The position numbers were made by a program, and so were the translations under genes. A stretch of 32,008 bases of DNA, from the NCBI RefSeq assembly GCF_010548305.1, contig NZ_JAAGLV010000035.1, positions 1-32,008 of the forward strand, read 5' to 3'. Source of the DNA: Streptomyces sp. SID13031 (lineage in GTDB: Bacteria > Actinomycetota > Actinomycetes > Propionibacteriales > Kribbellaceae). The notes under the pieces are model-generated. The model was not told the DNA's origin, searched no databases, and worked only from the letters and a program-made list of their open reading frames with translations. Shown piece after piece: positions 7,353 through 15,382 of this stretch. How positions within the stretch are numbered: position 1 is the first letter of the stretch; every line of letters begins with the position of its first letter.

Positions 7353-9791
7353 ATGGGGAAGATAGTCGTCCTTGGCCAGTTGACCGCGTGTCCAGCGGAA
7401 GTGTTTGGACCGAAGGCAAGCCGGCTGCACGACCTGCTACTCAGAGGCTCGCCAACTGTTGGCGGGTTCGCGCTAGCGGCTGAGGAGCATGTACGTCATC
7501 TGAAACGAAACAACCTGAGCCCGGAGGCTACCTGCGACGAGGTTGAGCAAACGTCGCTAGAGATGCACCTCGCGCGGGAACTTGGTTACGCCGCTGTCGG
7601 ACTCGGAGGGAGGCTGGCAGTACGATCTTCGGCACTGAACGAAGATGGACCGTCTCAATCGCAGGCGGGCAAATACCTCACACTTCTGAACGTCGAGCCG
7701 AATGGACTGATGGAAGCAATAGTCAAAGTCTGGGCATCCGCACACAGTCCGCGACTACCAGCTGGTCAGAAATTCGTGCCTATGGGCATCATTGTCCAGC
7801 CAATGTTGGTGGCTGACGCATATGGTGTGGTAGCGGGCGCGAATCCGCTCACAGGCGGGACCAGTGCCGTGATTGAGATTGGCGCCATGCCAATGACGGT
7901 CACATCAGGCCAGGCTGTAGATGAAAGGTACGAGGTGCGTCACGATCTGACTGTCGATCCTGAACCGACAGCTGACAGTCTGGCGTCGCTAAAGGCATTG
8001 CGCAGCGCGGCGACTATCGCGTGGAAGATGCGGGACGACGAGCATCAGGAATTTGAACTTGAATTTGGCTGCACCGACGAAGGAATCATGATCCTTCAGG
8101 CGAGGCCGATCGGAATACCTGAAACGAAGGCCACGTTGGATCCCCCTCCACCGCCTGGCAACTGGATCCTTGATCCAGTGCACTACCCGCGACCCCTCAC
8201 GCCTCTGTTTGAATCGATCTTTGCCCCCCTTGTGAGCAAAGTCAGCGGAGAGGTATTTGCGGAATATGGCGTCTTCGCGCGTTCAATTGAACTGAAGAGC
8301 ATATATGGATGGCCGTACGTTCGAGTAGTCCCACTTTCAGATATCGCTGCACCGTCCCTGCCTGGTGCCCTAATTGGCCTCGCCACCAGAGTCCACCCGC
8401 AGCTACGAGATCGCACGTCCGCGTCAGAGTTTGCCCTGACCAGGAACCTGCCGGCCAAGCATGTAGCTGATTGGCAACAGACAGTGGCGCCTACGGCGCT
8501 GGCGTTCCTCTCGAACCTGAGCGATCAGCGTATCCAATCATTCAGCAACGATAAGCTGAGGGGCTCTTTAACTGTAGCTTTGGAGCAATTGGAATTGGTC
8601 ATGGTCTCAAATTATCAGACGGACTTCGCGCATCTAATTCCTCTTGCACGATTTGTCAACATGATGCGACATCATCACGGGTGGGATGACGCAACGTCAT
8701 TAGTCCTGGTGCATAGTGGCGCCGATTCGCGTGCGCTCTACCCGGCCGCTATGGAGAACCTCGCGTCGGAGTTCGCGCAGAATGACTCAGTAGAAGAGCG
8801 GCTACGGTCGGTCGGTAGCGGCGGACTCGATTGGGTGGCCGGCAGCGACGAAAATGCCCGCCGAGTCTGGGAAGATCATCGCAAGCGTTGGAGCTTCACC
8901 CTACTCGGTTATGACCTGGACGAACCAACCCTCGGTGAACTGCCCGCGCTTGAACGACGCACGCTCATTGCGATTCTTGATGGCGCGAGAGAGCGTCCGA
9001 GGAAGGCATTGGGTGACTCGACTGCCCTCTCGAATAGCGAGAGAGCGCAGTTGATAGATGCGCAGAAATGGTTCCACATTAGAGAACAGGGCGAGTCGGT
9101 CAAAGCGGGTGTCCTCGGGGCGATTCGTGTTCTCGCTCTAGAGATTGGTCGTCGGCTAGAGGTGGCTAGCGTGGTGCCACATGCTCAGACCGCGCTATAT
9201 TTCACAATTGACGAACTGAGATCTGCCTGCCTAGACGCGACGGCCGTTGCAGGCTCAATCCCATCCGATAGAGAGAACGAGCGGAAGCGTCGGTCTGCAG
9301 AGACTCCAGAACGAGAGTTTGGAAGGCCGACGAAGAGAGATCCCGATCTAAGGTGGTTGCCGAAGGCTTCCCGGGACGTCCACAGCGCCGTAATGCTACT
9401 CGGTCAGAACGAAATTCTGCCGAGCATCATAGGTGCGGTCGACACGCTTCTGGGTCGTGCCGCATCGCCTGGCACTCACACGGGGAAGGTGCGCATTATC
9501 AGAGACGCGAGCCAATTGAGCGGTGTAGAGGACGGGGACGTAATCGTTGCCGCTTCAGCCAGCTCCACTTGGTCTAGCGGCTTCTGGGTAGCTGGCGCGC
9601 TGGTTACCGAGGCGGGGGGACTACTCTCCCACTCGGCGATCGTGGCCCGCGAGATGGGTATCCCTGCAGTGATCGGCGTGGAGGCTGCCACGACCAAGCT
9701 CCATGACGGTGACCTCATTACGGTTGACGGGGCAGCCGGAAGGATCATTCGGCGCCTGAGCGCGGGAACGGATGGCCCGATCGAGGAATAG
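7353..9791 (+). CDS. PEP synthase / rifampin phosphotransferase-like enzyme
   Basis: 812 aa. Start ATG 7353 follows GAAGGAAG and lies 17 bases after the prenyltransferase stop, so the two form an operon. The N-terminal ATP-grasp (PEP/pyruvate-binding) domain spans about residues 1-260, with GPKASRL near 19-25, LAVRSSALNEDG (89-99) and the closing MILQARPI (246-253). A middle region (about 270-680), starting with DPVHYPRPLTPLF, is arranged like rifampin phosphotransferases. The C-terminal swivelling domain has TEAGGLLSHSAIVAREMGIP with candidate phospho-carrier His760. Members split ATP to AMP and Pi and pass a phosphate to an acceptor via the His. Here the acceptor is unknown. Adjacency to a cis-prenyltransferase suggests an isoprenoid alcohol or related lipid, which is inference. 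Confidence 0.88.
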   Translation: MGKIVVLGQLTACPAEVFGPKASRLHDLLLRGSPTVGGFALAAEEHVRHLKRNNLSPEATCDEVEQTSLEMHLARELGYAAVGLGGRLAVRSSALNEDGPSQSQAGKYLTLLNVEPNGLMEAIVKVWASAHSPRLPAGQKFVPMGIIVQPMLVADAYGVVAGANPLTGGTSAVIEIGAMPMTVTSGQAVDERYEVRHDLTVDPEPTADSLASLKALRSAATIAWKMRDDEHQEFELEFGCTDEGIMILQARPIGIPETKATLDPPPPPGNWILDPVHYPRPLTPLFESIFAPLVSKVSGEVFAEYGVFARSIELKSIYGWPYVRVVPLSDIAAPSLPGALIGLATRVHPQLRDRTSASEFALTRNLPAKHVADWQQTVAPTALAFLSNLSDQRIQSFSNDKLRGSLTVALEQLELVMVSNYQTDFAHLIPLARFVNMMRHHHGWDDATSLVLVHSGADSRALYPAAMENLASEFAQNDSVEERLRSVGSGGLDWVAGSDENARRVWEDHRKRWSFTLLGYDLDEPTLGELPALERRTLIAILDGARERPRKALGDSTALSNSERAQLIDAQKWFHIREQGESVKAGVLGAIRVLALEIGRRLEVASVVPHAQTALYFTIDELRSACLDATAVAGSIPSDRENERKRRSAETPEREFGRPTKRDPDLRWLPKASRDVHSAVMLLGQNEILPSIIGAVDTLLGRAASPGTHTGKVRIIRDASQLSGVEDGDVIVAASASSTWSSGFWVAGALVTEAGGLLSHSAIVAREMGIPAVIGVEAATTKLHDGDLITVDGAAGRIIRRLSAGTDGPIEE

Positions 9792-9853
9792 AGGCCACTA
9801 TCACTTTGGGCGGGTATTGCTATCTCTGTCGCGGATACCATTTCGAAGTATGC

Positions 9854-12151
9854 TCAGGGTATGGGCGGCCCACCGGGATCCGGGCGATGCGATTGAGTTG
9901 GCACGTGAGCGAGGTTTGCCAACCTGTCCTGTAACGCTCCATGGCGAAACTGATAAGCGGCACCGACTTGCCGCAGTACGCCACGTGCATAGGCATCGTC
10001 GAGGAAAGTCATGAGAGCCCATGGCAATTTTCCACGTAGCGTCGGCCATACTCGACCTATTGTGTACGAGCCCCAGGAGCTAGTGAATGCGAGAGCAAGG
10101 GAGATCTCCAGCCATAGCCAGAGTCCGCACATGATCGCGAGGCCAGAATCCGAGGCATCGCTCTGTGATGTCGAGAAGCCGGCTAGTGCGCCGCCGAGCG
10201 GTCCAAGAAGCACGCCTACAGCGACACCAATCAGGGGTCTGGTTCTGAGAGCAACGACGACGGTCGAGCCTAGGGCGACGGCCAATCCAATCACCACGCC
10301 GACCCTAACGTCCCGTTGCAAACCCTGCTCGCTGTACAGCCCAATCGCTAGGCTAACAGCAATCCCACCGAGGGGGCCCACGCCCAGAATGCGGATGAGA
10401 AGGCCGGCACGATCGGACGAAAGCAGGGATCTCGGGTTCGCCGCTTGTTTGGTATCGACCGGTCGCTCCAGAAGGAATTCCAAACCGGACGCGAGGCCGC
10501 CGGCTGTTCCTACTGCAACACCTGCGATTAGTGCGGCGCCTTGGGGTAGGCGAAGTAGAAATTCGAGGATAATACCTATCGCTAATCCGATAGTAAAGCC
10601 AGCAATGAAGCGCGGTGCGCCAGCCTTAATGCGCACCTCCACGCTGCATGGATGGCTGACACCTATGATCGGGGCGAGAAGCGGAGCTGCTAAGGTGGTC
10701 ACCCCTCCCACAAATATTGCAGACCGTGTGCCTGAGAGAATTGCAAAAGAAACCGCGCTGATCGTCCCCGCTGATATGCCGAACAGTATCCAATACAGGG
10801 GTGTTGGTATAAGCCTTCCGAACTCCCACCACGCAATCTCGTTGGTTTGTCTATGTCGAAGATGGTGGGCCAGGTAGCGCGACCAAACTTGCACGTCGTG
10901 CCTCCGCCATTGGTGGCGCACCGATGAACTCAATGCCTCATCATAAACCGACGGTACGAGTTGATCCAATAAATAGCTTTCGATCATACTGCGGTCAACC
11001 AGCAACGGATCAAGGAGGTCGTCCGGATCTCTGCCCGCGAGGCTATATGTGTCCCGTGCCAGAGCGGTCATTAGTGGCGTCGAGAGGGCATTCGCCAATG
11101 CGCCATCTGGGCTAGAAGCTAGCACTGACATAACTGCATCCCATTTATGGGCTAAGCGATCGGGGGTGGCGTGTATGAGGTACGCCATTACTTCATTTGT
11201 ACCCAGTGGCCGCAGTTGGATTACTGCCGCTCGCGCCAGCGGCTCGGCTATTGGCTGGCCTTTCTTAGTGTTGGTAGCGTTTGGCGAATCGGCCGGTGCA
11301 ACGATAGATGCGTATTCTGTCGTACGGCAGGTAACGACGATTGGAGCTGCTGTCTCCCTGCCCGGAGCGGCCATCGCATGGTTCAAGGAGTGGATGGTCG
11401 ACGGTCGCAGATATTCGGCAACCTCGTCCAAGCCATCTAGCAAGGGCATAATCTGTCCAGTTTTCAACATCCAGAGTGCGAGAGAGGTACCCGGCATCAC
11501 CGACGGAACTCGTAGCCAGATATAGGTCTCTTCGAGCCATGCCGCCATCCAACTTTGCAGATGTTGTTTGCGCGGATTCCAAGAAGCGATAGGGAATAGC
11601 ACCGGAACGGAATCGCCGTTGCTTCTGCGCCTAAGTAATTCAAGTGTAAGTAGCAATGCTACAACGGTCTTTCCGGAGCCAGGCTCACCAAGTACGACGA
11701 GTCGGCGTGATGGTAGCTTCTCGAACACATTGGCGATCTCCGGGAGCCGCCCTGTCAAATATTTGCGGCGAGCCTTAGCTTCACTGCTGATCTGGTAGGC
11801 GCCAGACACAATTGCTGATAGGCGATCGGATAGCTGCGGATCTGCCGCCGACCATTCGACCGCTAGTGGAAGAGGGCGTAAGAGTCCGCGTGCCTCCGCC
11901 TCCTCCGACCATTGCACCTCAACTGCATTAGCCAACTGCTCAAGCATGTGATTGTTGGGAAGTTCCGCGCTGTTTGTCCTTGCCTTGGTGGACCATGGGA
12001 TGAGGCTGATCAAGGCAATGATTCCCGCGATGGTTCCCCAGACCGCGTTGAGGCCTTCAAGCTTGTGTCCGTTCTTACTCCAAACCCAGGCCGAGACACC
12101 GACTGCGCATATGGCTACGGCAGCGACAATAAGGCGGCGGAGAGGAATCAT
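9854..12151 (-). CDS. Membrane-anchored NACHT NTPase
   Basis: 765 aa from ATG 12151. The open frame reaches 12364, but the added segment has no family character. A transmembrane helix (LIVAAVAICAVGVSAWVW, about residues 7-24) and a second hydrophobic stretch begin the protein. NACHT domain: Walker A GEPGSGKT (155-162), Walker B LLDGLDE (237-243), VVTCRTTEY sensor-like strand. Residues about 452-690 are a run of hydrophobic helices with Gly/Ala-rich segments, then AYQFRHGALQDRLA near the C-terminus. This architecture is common in actinobacterial NACHT proteins. The C-terminal sensor repeats of Avs-type STAND proteins are lacking. NACHT proteins include antiphage sensors (bNACHT), so defence is likely but inferred. 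It converges with the dikinase gene, 62 bases apart. Confidence 0.87.
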   Translation of the reverse strand: MIPLRRLIVAAVAICAVGVSAWVWSKNGHKLEGLNAVWGTIAGIIALISLIPWSTKARTNSAELPNNHMLEQLANAVEVQWSEEAEARGLLRPLPLAVEWSAADPQLSDRLSAIVSGAYQISSEAKARRKYLTGRLPEIANVFEKLPSRRLVVLGEPGSGKTVVALLLTLELLRRRSNGDSVPVLFPIASWNPRKQHLQSWMAAWLEETYIWLRVPSVMPGTSLALWMLKTGQIMPLLDGLDEVAEYLRPSTIHSLNHAMAAPGRETAAPIVVTCRTTEYASIVAPADSPNATNTKKGQPIAEPLARAAVIQLRPLGTNEVMAYLIHATPDRLAHKWDAVMSVLASSPDGALANALSTPLMTALARDTYSLAGRDPDDLLDPLLVDRSMIESYLLDQLVPSVYDEALSSSVRHQWRRHDVQVWSRYLAHHLRHRQTNEIAWWEFGRLIPTPLYWILFGISAGTISAVSFAILSGTRSAIFVGGVTTLAAPLLAPIIGVSHPCSVEVRIKAGAPRFIAGFTIGLAIGIILEFLLRLPQGAALIAGVAVGTAGGLASGLEFLLERPVDTKQAANPRSLLSSDRAGLLIRILGVGPLGGIAVSLAIGLYSEQGLQRDVRVGVVIGLAVALGSTVVVALRTRPLIGVAVGVLLGPLGGALAGFSTSQSDASDSGLAIMCGLWLWLEISLALAFTSSWGSYTIGRVWPTLRGKLPWALMTFLDDAYARGVLRQVGAAYQFRHGALQDRLANLAHVPTQSHRPDPGGPPIP

Positions 12152-12419
12152 GCCGCTATGATGGTCGATCCCGGCTTGATGCGGAAGGGTTGACGCCGAT
12201 CCGCGGCCCGAAAGTAGTCGCCGCCTAAGATCGGTCTTGAGGTGCCAGTCGTGTGCCTCGAGACGAAGAGGGCCTCGTTCGGACGGGTCGAGTGGTGAAC
12301 TACCTACAGGGATACCTGCTCCGCCGCCGGCCGGCCAACCGCGCTTTGCAGACAGGTTCACCATCGGTTACATGCCGCAACTTGATTGCGCCGGAATGGT
12401 CGCAGACATCTGAAGCCTT

Positions 12420-12455
12420 TTGACGCGATCTACATTGTTCGAGTAGTGATATTAT
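12420..12455 (+). promoter_or_regulatory. Possible promoter of the glycosyltransferase gene
   Basis: TTGACG at 12420-12425 resembles a -35 box. TATTAT at 12450-12455 resembles a -10 box but lies 24 bases away, which is too far. Using TAGTGA (12444-12449) gives 18 bases. The A+T-rich -10 region sits only 6 bases before the ATG and no ribosome site fits between, so a leaderless transcript is possible. Confidence 0.3.
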
Positions 12456-12461
12456 AGACGG

Positions 12462-13166
12462 ATGAAGGTGTCGGTTGTTGTTCCCGCGCATAACGAAGCG
12501 TCGACCTTATCTGAGTGCTTAAGCAGTTTGGCTCGCCAGGAGACTAAGCATTCGTTCGAGGTTATAATTGTTGATAACGCATCGACTGATTCGACGGCTT
12601 CAGTTGCCAATTGTTGGCGTGACCGCTTGTCTCTGCGCGTGGTGACGGAACCTTGTAAAGGGCGTGGTGCGGCTCGGTGTAGCGGATTCTTAGAGGCTCA
12701 TTCGGACATTATTCTCTCCACAGATGCTGATACGGTGGTCCCTGCCGATTGGGTGGATCGGCTTGTAGATGCACTCATGGAAGTCCCGAAGGCTGCTGCA
12801 GTAACAACATCTTGCTACATTACCGATGGGACCAGGTTTACAAACTGGGCAATGAGAGTCGGCATGCCTATTTCGTTGCGCCTGTATCGGGTGGTTGTGG
12901 GTCATTATCTCCTTACGGGTTCGACTTTCGCTATTTATCGTCAAGCCTACGAAGCTGCTGGTGGGTTTGACCGATCTATCTCAATGCTGGAGGATGTTGA
13001 TCTAGCTTTTCGTGTATCAAGAATTGGAGTCATCAGATATTTGCCGACGCCAAGGGTTAGAACCGAAGGAGATGTTTTCCGGCGAGGCTATCTGCGCGGA
13101 TTTTGGCATTACTTCTTGCCTTATTTGAAACGATATGTCTTTCCCCGGATCGACTTAAGACGCTGA
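12462..13166 (+). CDS. Family 2 glycosyltransferase
   Basis: 234 aa. GT-A fold signature from the first residue: VSVVVPAHNEASTLSECL, then VIIVDNASTDST (DNAS 38-41), GRGAARCSGF, and the metal-binding DxD as STDADTVV (DAD 88-90). LLTGSTFAIYR and SMLEDVDLAFRV (acceptor-side acidic ED pair) complete the domain. No clear membrane helix is present, and the C-terminus is basic-aromatic (GFWHYFLPYLKRYVFPR), perhaps membrane-associating. Family members transfer a sugar from a nucleotide sugar to a glycan or lipid carrier. The substrate cannot be told. Base composition is strikingly A+T-rich for this window (25 of 60 G+C at 12541-12600), pointing to recent transfer. It is divergent from the NACHT gene. 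Confidence 0.88.
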   Translation: MKVSVVVPAHNEASTLSECLSSLARQETKHSFEVIIVDNASTDSTASVANCWRDRLSLRVVTEPCKGRGAARCSGFLEAHSDIILSTDADTVVPADWVDRLVDALMEVPKAAAVTTSCYITDGTRFTNWAMRVGMPISLRLYRVVVGHYLLTGSTFAIYRQAYEAAGGFDRSISMLEDVDLAFRVSRIGVIRYLPTPRVRTEGDVFRRGYLRGFWHYFLPYLKRYVFPRIDLRR

Positions 13167-13293
13167 GTGAGGCGCCAGATGAGTGTCCCGTGATCCATGT
13201 CAGTGACAGTTGTCGGCAACCGGCCGACCAACCAACAGCGGCAGCCTCGCCCCGTCCAGACGAACAGGTCAACCGCTTACTGAAAGACTAGGG

Positions 13294-13746
13294 CTAGCTG
13301 GATCTACCATGCTGATCTCGCAGGCTGATGCCTCGACTGATCAGTGACTTGCGCACTGTTTCGCCATCGACGCCGAGTCGCTCACCGACGCGCTTCAATG
13401 ACAGTCCGGTCGCATATAGTCGTTCAGCCTCCGCCTCCTGCGTGGGCGGGAGTCCCTTGGGGCGCATCTGGATCCCGTGCCTCCGCAGTATCGAACCAGC
13501 TGTCTGTGGGTGGATACCAAATCGCGTGCCGAGCTCACGGAGCTTGGCTCCGGCTTGGTATCCGGCGATCAGTTGAGTTATCTGCTCGGTGCTGAGTTGC
13601 CTAGCTGTCCGAGGCCGTCGTCGCGGTCTGGTGGCTGGCTCTGGTGCTGAGTTCGGCTTCGGGAGTTGTTTGATGAGCCGTTCTAGGTCCCTGAGCTGCG
13701 CGTTTGTGTTGTAATACGGTCCCCGCAGGTCCACCCAGAACCACAA
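13294..13746 (-). pseudogene. Recombinase-type double helix-turn-helix fragment
   Basis: Up to 150 aa, with only a TTG at 13746 as possible start. An RLIKQLPK linker and a basic RPRRRPRTARQL stretch lead into two Hin-like HTH units: STEQITQLIAGYQAGAKLRE with TRFGIHPQTAGSILRRHGI, and LYATGLSLKRVGERLGVDGE with TVRKSLISRGI. Such tandem HTH tails occur at the C-terminus of actinobacterial serine recombinases. No catalytic resolvase domain precedes it. The first codons are simply the antisense of the right att repeat (13721-13737) and part of the adjacent hairpin, so I read it as a recombinase tail cut at the island border. A stand-alone DNA-binding protein with an internal start is the alternative. 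Confidence 0.55.
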
Positions 13747-13759
13747 GGCCGGTCTCCCG
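13721..13759 (+). repeat. Right direct repeat (att-like): degraded tRNA 3' end plus terminator arm
   Basis: 13721-13737 matches the T-stem 3' strand, acceptor strand and CCA region of the left tRNA-Ala half (121-137) at 15 of 17 positions. GGCCGGTCTCCCG at 13747-13759 is identical to 146-158. Same orientation, so it is the candidate distal attachment site of the island. Confidence 0.6.
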
Positions 13760-13775
13760 CTCGGGAGCCGGCCTT
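13745..13775. terminator. Hairpin terminator at the island border
   Basis: AAGGCCGG and CTCCCG (13745-13759, one unpaired T) pair with CGGGAG and CCGGCCTT (13762-13775): 14 bp in total with a 2-nt loop. It resembles the hairpin after the left tRNA copy and also lies 11 bases beyond the stop of the minus-strand SDR gene, so it could serve that operon. Confidence 0.65.
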
Positions 13776-13786
13776 CTGCGTTAGGT

Positions 13787-14692
13787 TCATCGTTCGCTTG
13801 TGGGGAATTCGAAGGTGACGTCGGTCAACTGCTCGGACTGGGTCCATAGGCGCGCGGCCAGTTCTGGATTCCCGCTGTTTTGTGGTGGTGACACTACGAC
13901 GGGTCGGCCGAAGATGCCGAGCTTCGGTCCGTAGTACTGGCCGCCGAGTGCATCCGGGTCGGTGGCCGCGCGTATGGCCGGGCGTGCGGCACGATCCTTT
14001 CCCTGGATGGGCAATGGCAATCGGAACTTCGGCGGCCGGTTGATCCCGGGGCGAGCCGGGCTGAACGGGTTCAGACCGAGGCCGGGATGCGCCGCGATGG
14101 CGCGGACGTCCACTCCGGACGCCCGCAATCTGCGATCGAGCTCGAAGGCGAACAGCAGGACTGCGTGCTTGGACTGGGCGTACGCCTTCTGCTGTGTGTA
14201 GGACCGCTCGCTCTGCAGGTCTTCAGGGTCGAACTTGGCCAGCTTGGTCGTGAGGCTGCTGACGAGGACCACTCGGCTGCCTGGCGTGGCGGCGAGGATC
14301 GGCATGGTCTGTGCGGCGAGCGCGAAGTGTCCAAGGTGATTGGTGCCCACGACGAGTTCCAAGCCCTGGCGCGTGGTCTGGCGCTGCTTTCCTGCGGTGA
14401 TGCCCGCGTTGTGGATCAGCCCGTCCAGGCGGTCCCGTTTGGACAGTTCAGCCGCGGCCGTGGCGACCGAGTCCAGGTCGGCGAGATCGAGCGGCAGGGT
14501 GGCGGCGACTGCTTTGCCGGTTTGGTTACGGATCGCGTCGGCGGCGGCCCGGGCACGGTCGGCGTTCCTGGCGAGGATCACGACGCCGGCGCCCGCGGCG
14601 GTCAACTGTTCGGAGATGAAGTAGCCGATTCCGGCGTTGCCGCCGGTGACCGCGTAGGTCCGGCCGGTCAGGTCGGGCGTTTTCCAGGTCAT
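13787..14692 (-). CDS. Short-chain dehydrogenase/reductase (SDR)
   Basis: 301 aa from ATG 14692 (MTWKTPDL); another ATG at 14704 adds four residues. Rossmann start TGGNAGIGYFIS near residue 15, DLADLDSV, IHNAGIT (NAG motif), NHLGHFALA, VVLVSSL and the catalytic YAQSK. It thus has the Ser-Tyr-Lys machinery of a classical NAD(P)-dependent oxidoreductase, of the retinol-dehydrogenase/protochlorophyllide-reductase-like kind that ends with substrate-side ARPGINRPPKF and TFEFP segments. The substrate is unknown. It follows the cupin gene on the same strand (about 50 bases apart), and both face away from an HxlR regulator, suggesting a small stress- or aldehyde-responsive operon. Confidence 0.92.
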   Translation of the reverse strand: MTWKTPDLTGRTYAVTGGNAGIGYFISEQLTAAGAGVVILARNADRARAAADAIRNQTGKAVAATLPLDLADLDSVATAAAELSKRDRLDGLIHNAGITAGKQRQTTRQGLELVVGTNHLGHFALAAQTMPILAATPGSRVVLVSSLTTKLAKFDPEDLQSERSYTQQKAYAQSKHAVLLFAFELDRRLRASGVDVRAIAAHPGLGLNPFSPARPGINRPPKFRLPLPIQGKDRAARPAIRAATDPDALGGQYYGPKLGIFGRPVVVSPPQNSGNPELAARLWTQSEQLTDVTFEFPTSER

Positions 14693-14741
14693 CACAGGGC
14701 CCATCTGTCGGAAGCCATCTTTCGGGCAAGCGCCGGCCGCC

Positions 14742-15266
14742 TTATTCAGGGTCGGGGAGCATGATCCCTCGACCCAGTTCGGCGATGATGGGCATGCGGC
14801 GGAGCCACTCCTCGTCGTCCAGACCCGGGACGGGTTCACCGGGCCTGGCCGGCTCGGCATGGTCGGCGATGATCTGCTCCATCCCGGCCGGGGTGAACAT
14901 GAAGAGCATCCTGGCGGCGTGGTTGCCGACGTTGTGGAAGCGGTGCCGGACGCCGCGGGGAATGTGGATGAAGTCGCCGGCGACGGCCAGGAAAGTGGTG
15001 TCACCGTCCAGGAACTCCAGTTCGCCGGACAGCAGGTAGAAGGTCTCCTCCTCGTTCGGGTGCGCGTGCGGCGGCGGCCCGCTGCCGGCCGGCACGGTCG
15101 CCTCGATCAAGCCGAGTCCGCCATTCGTCTGCGCACCGGTGGCCTTGACGGTGTAGATGTCACCGGCCGCCCAGACCGTCGGGCCCTGACCGGAGGGGAC
15201 ATAGACAGCGCCGGGCTTGAACCAGGCCGGATCGTCGTGCGGGAGGTCGGACCAGGGGAAGCTCAT
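14742..15266 (-). CDS. Cupin domain protein
   Basis: 174 aa from ATG 15266, chosen because AAGGGTG lies just upstream. That motif overlaps a possible earlier ATG at 15281. Both cupin motifs are seen: PPPHAHPNEEETFYLLSGELEF (two His plus Glu metal ligands) and GDFIHIPRGVRHRFHN (third His). Single-domain cupins of this sort bind a divalent metal and act as dioxygenases, isomerases or sensors. Which applies here cannot be told. It is the first gene of the cupin-SDR operon, 116 bases from the divergent HxlR gene. Confidence 0.9.
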   Translation of the reverse strand: MSFPWSDLPHDDPAWFKPGAVYVPSGQGPTVWAAGDIYTVKATGAQTNGGLGLIEATVPAGSGPPPHAHPNEEETFYLLSGELEFLDGDTTFLAVAGDFIHIPRGVRHRFHNVGNHAARMLFMFTPAGMEQIIADHAEPARPGEPVPGLDDEEWLRRMPIIAELGRGIMLPDPE

Positions 15267-15382
15267 GTGGTCACCCTTCACTGATCGGGTTGGAATGGAG
15301 CTACCGGATCAGCCTGCCGCTGGTGACAATGGGTGGCAAGAACGCACTTCTCCGTTACCTGGTATCGCGGAAGGAACCGACG

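Larger units (their letters stand above)
92..13737. mobile_element. tRNA-Ala-anchored genomic island carrying defence-like genes
   Basis: Limits are set by the tRNA-Ala 3' half on the left and a degraded copy of the tRNA 3' end on the right, in direct orientation. The integrase remnant sits next to the left site and reads toward the tRNA, the standard layout of tRNA-integrated elements. A recombinase-type HTH fragment abuts the right site. The cargo is lower in G+C than the right flank and consists mostly of defence-associated families: DUF262, Abi_C, protein kinase and NACHT. No intact integrase, conjugation or replication gene is visible, so the island looks immobilised. Because even the left tRNA copy lacks its 5' half, another element probably lies further left, with this one arranged in tandem. 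Exact borders are inferred. Confidence 0.6.

Noticed and set aside
12152..12364. N-terminal extension of the NACHT frame
   Set aside because: Gly/Pro/Arg-rich without domain character. The anchor helix follows directly after ATG 12151.
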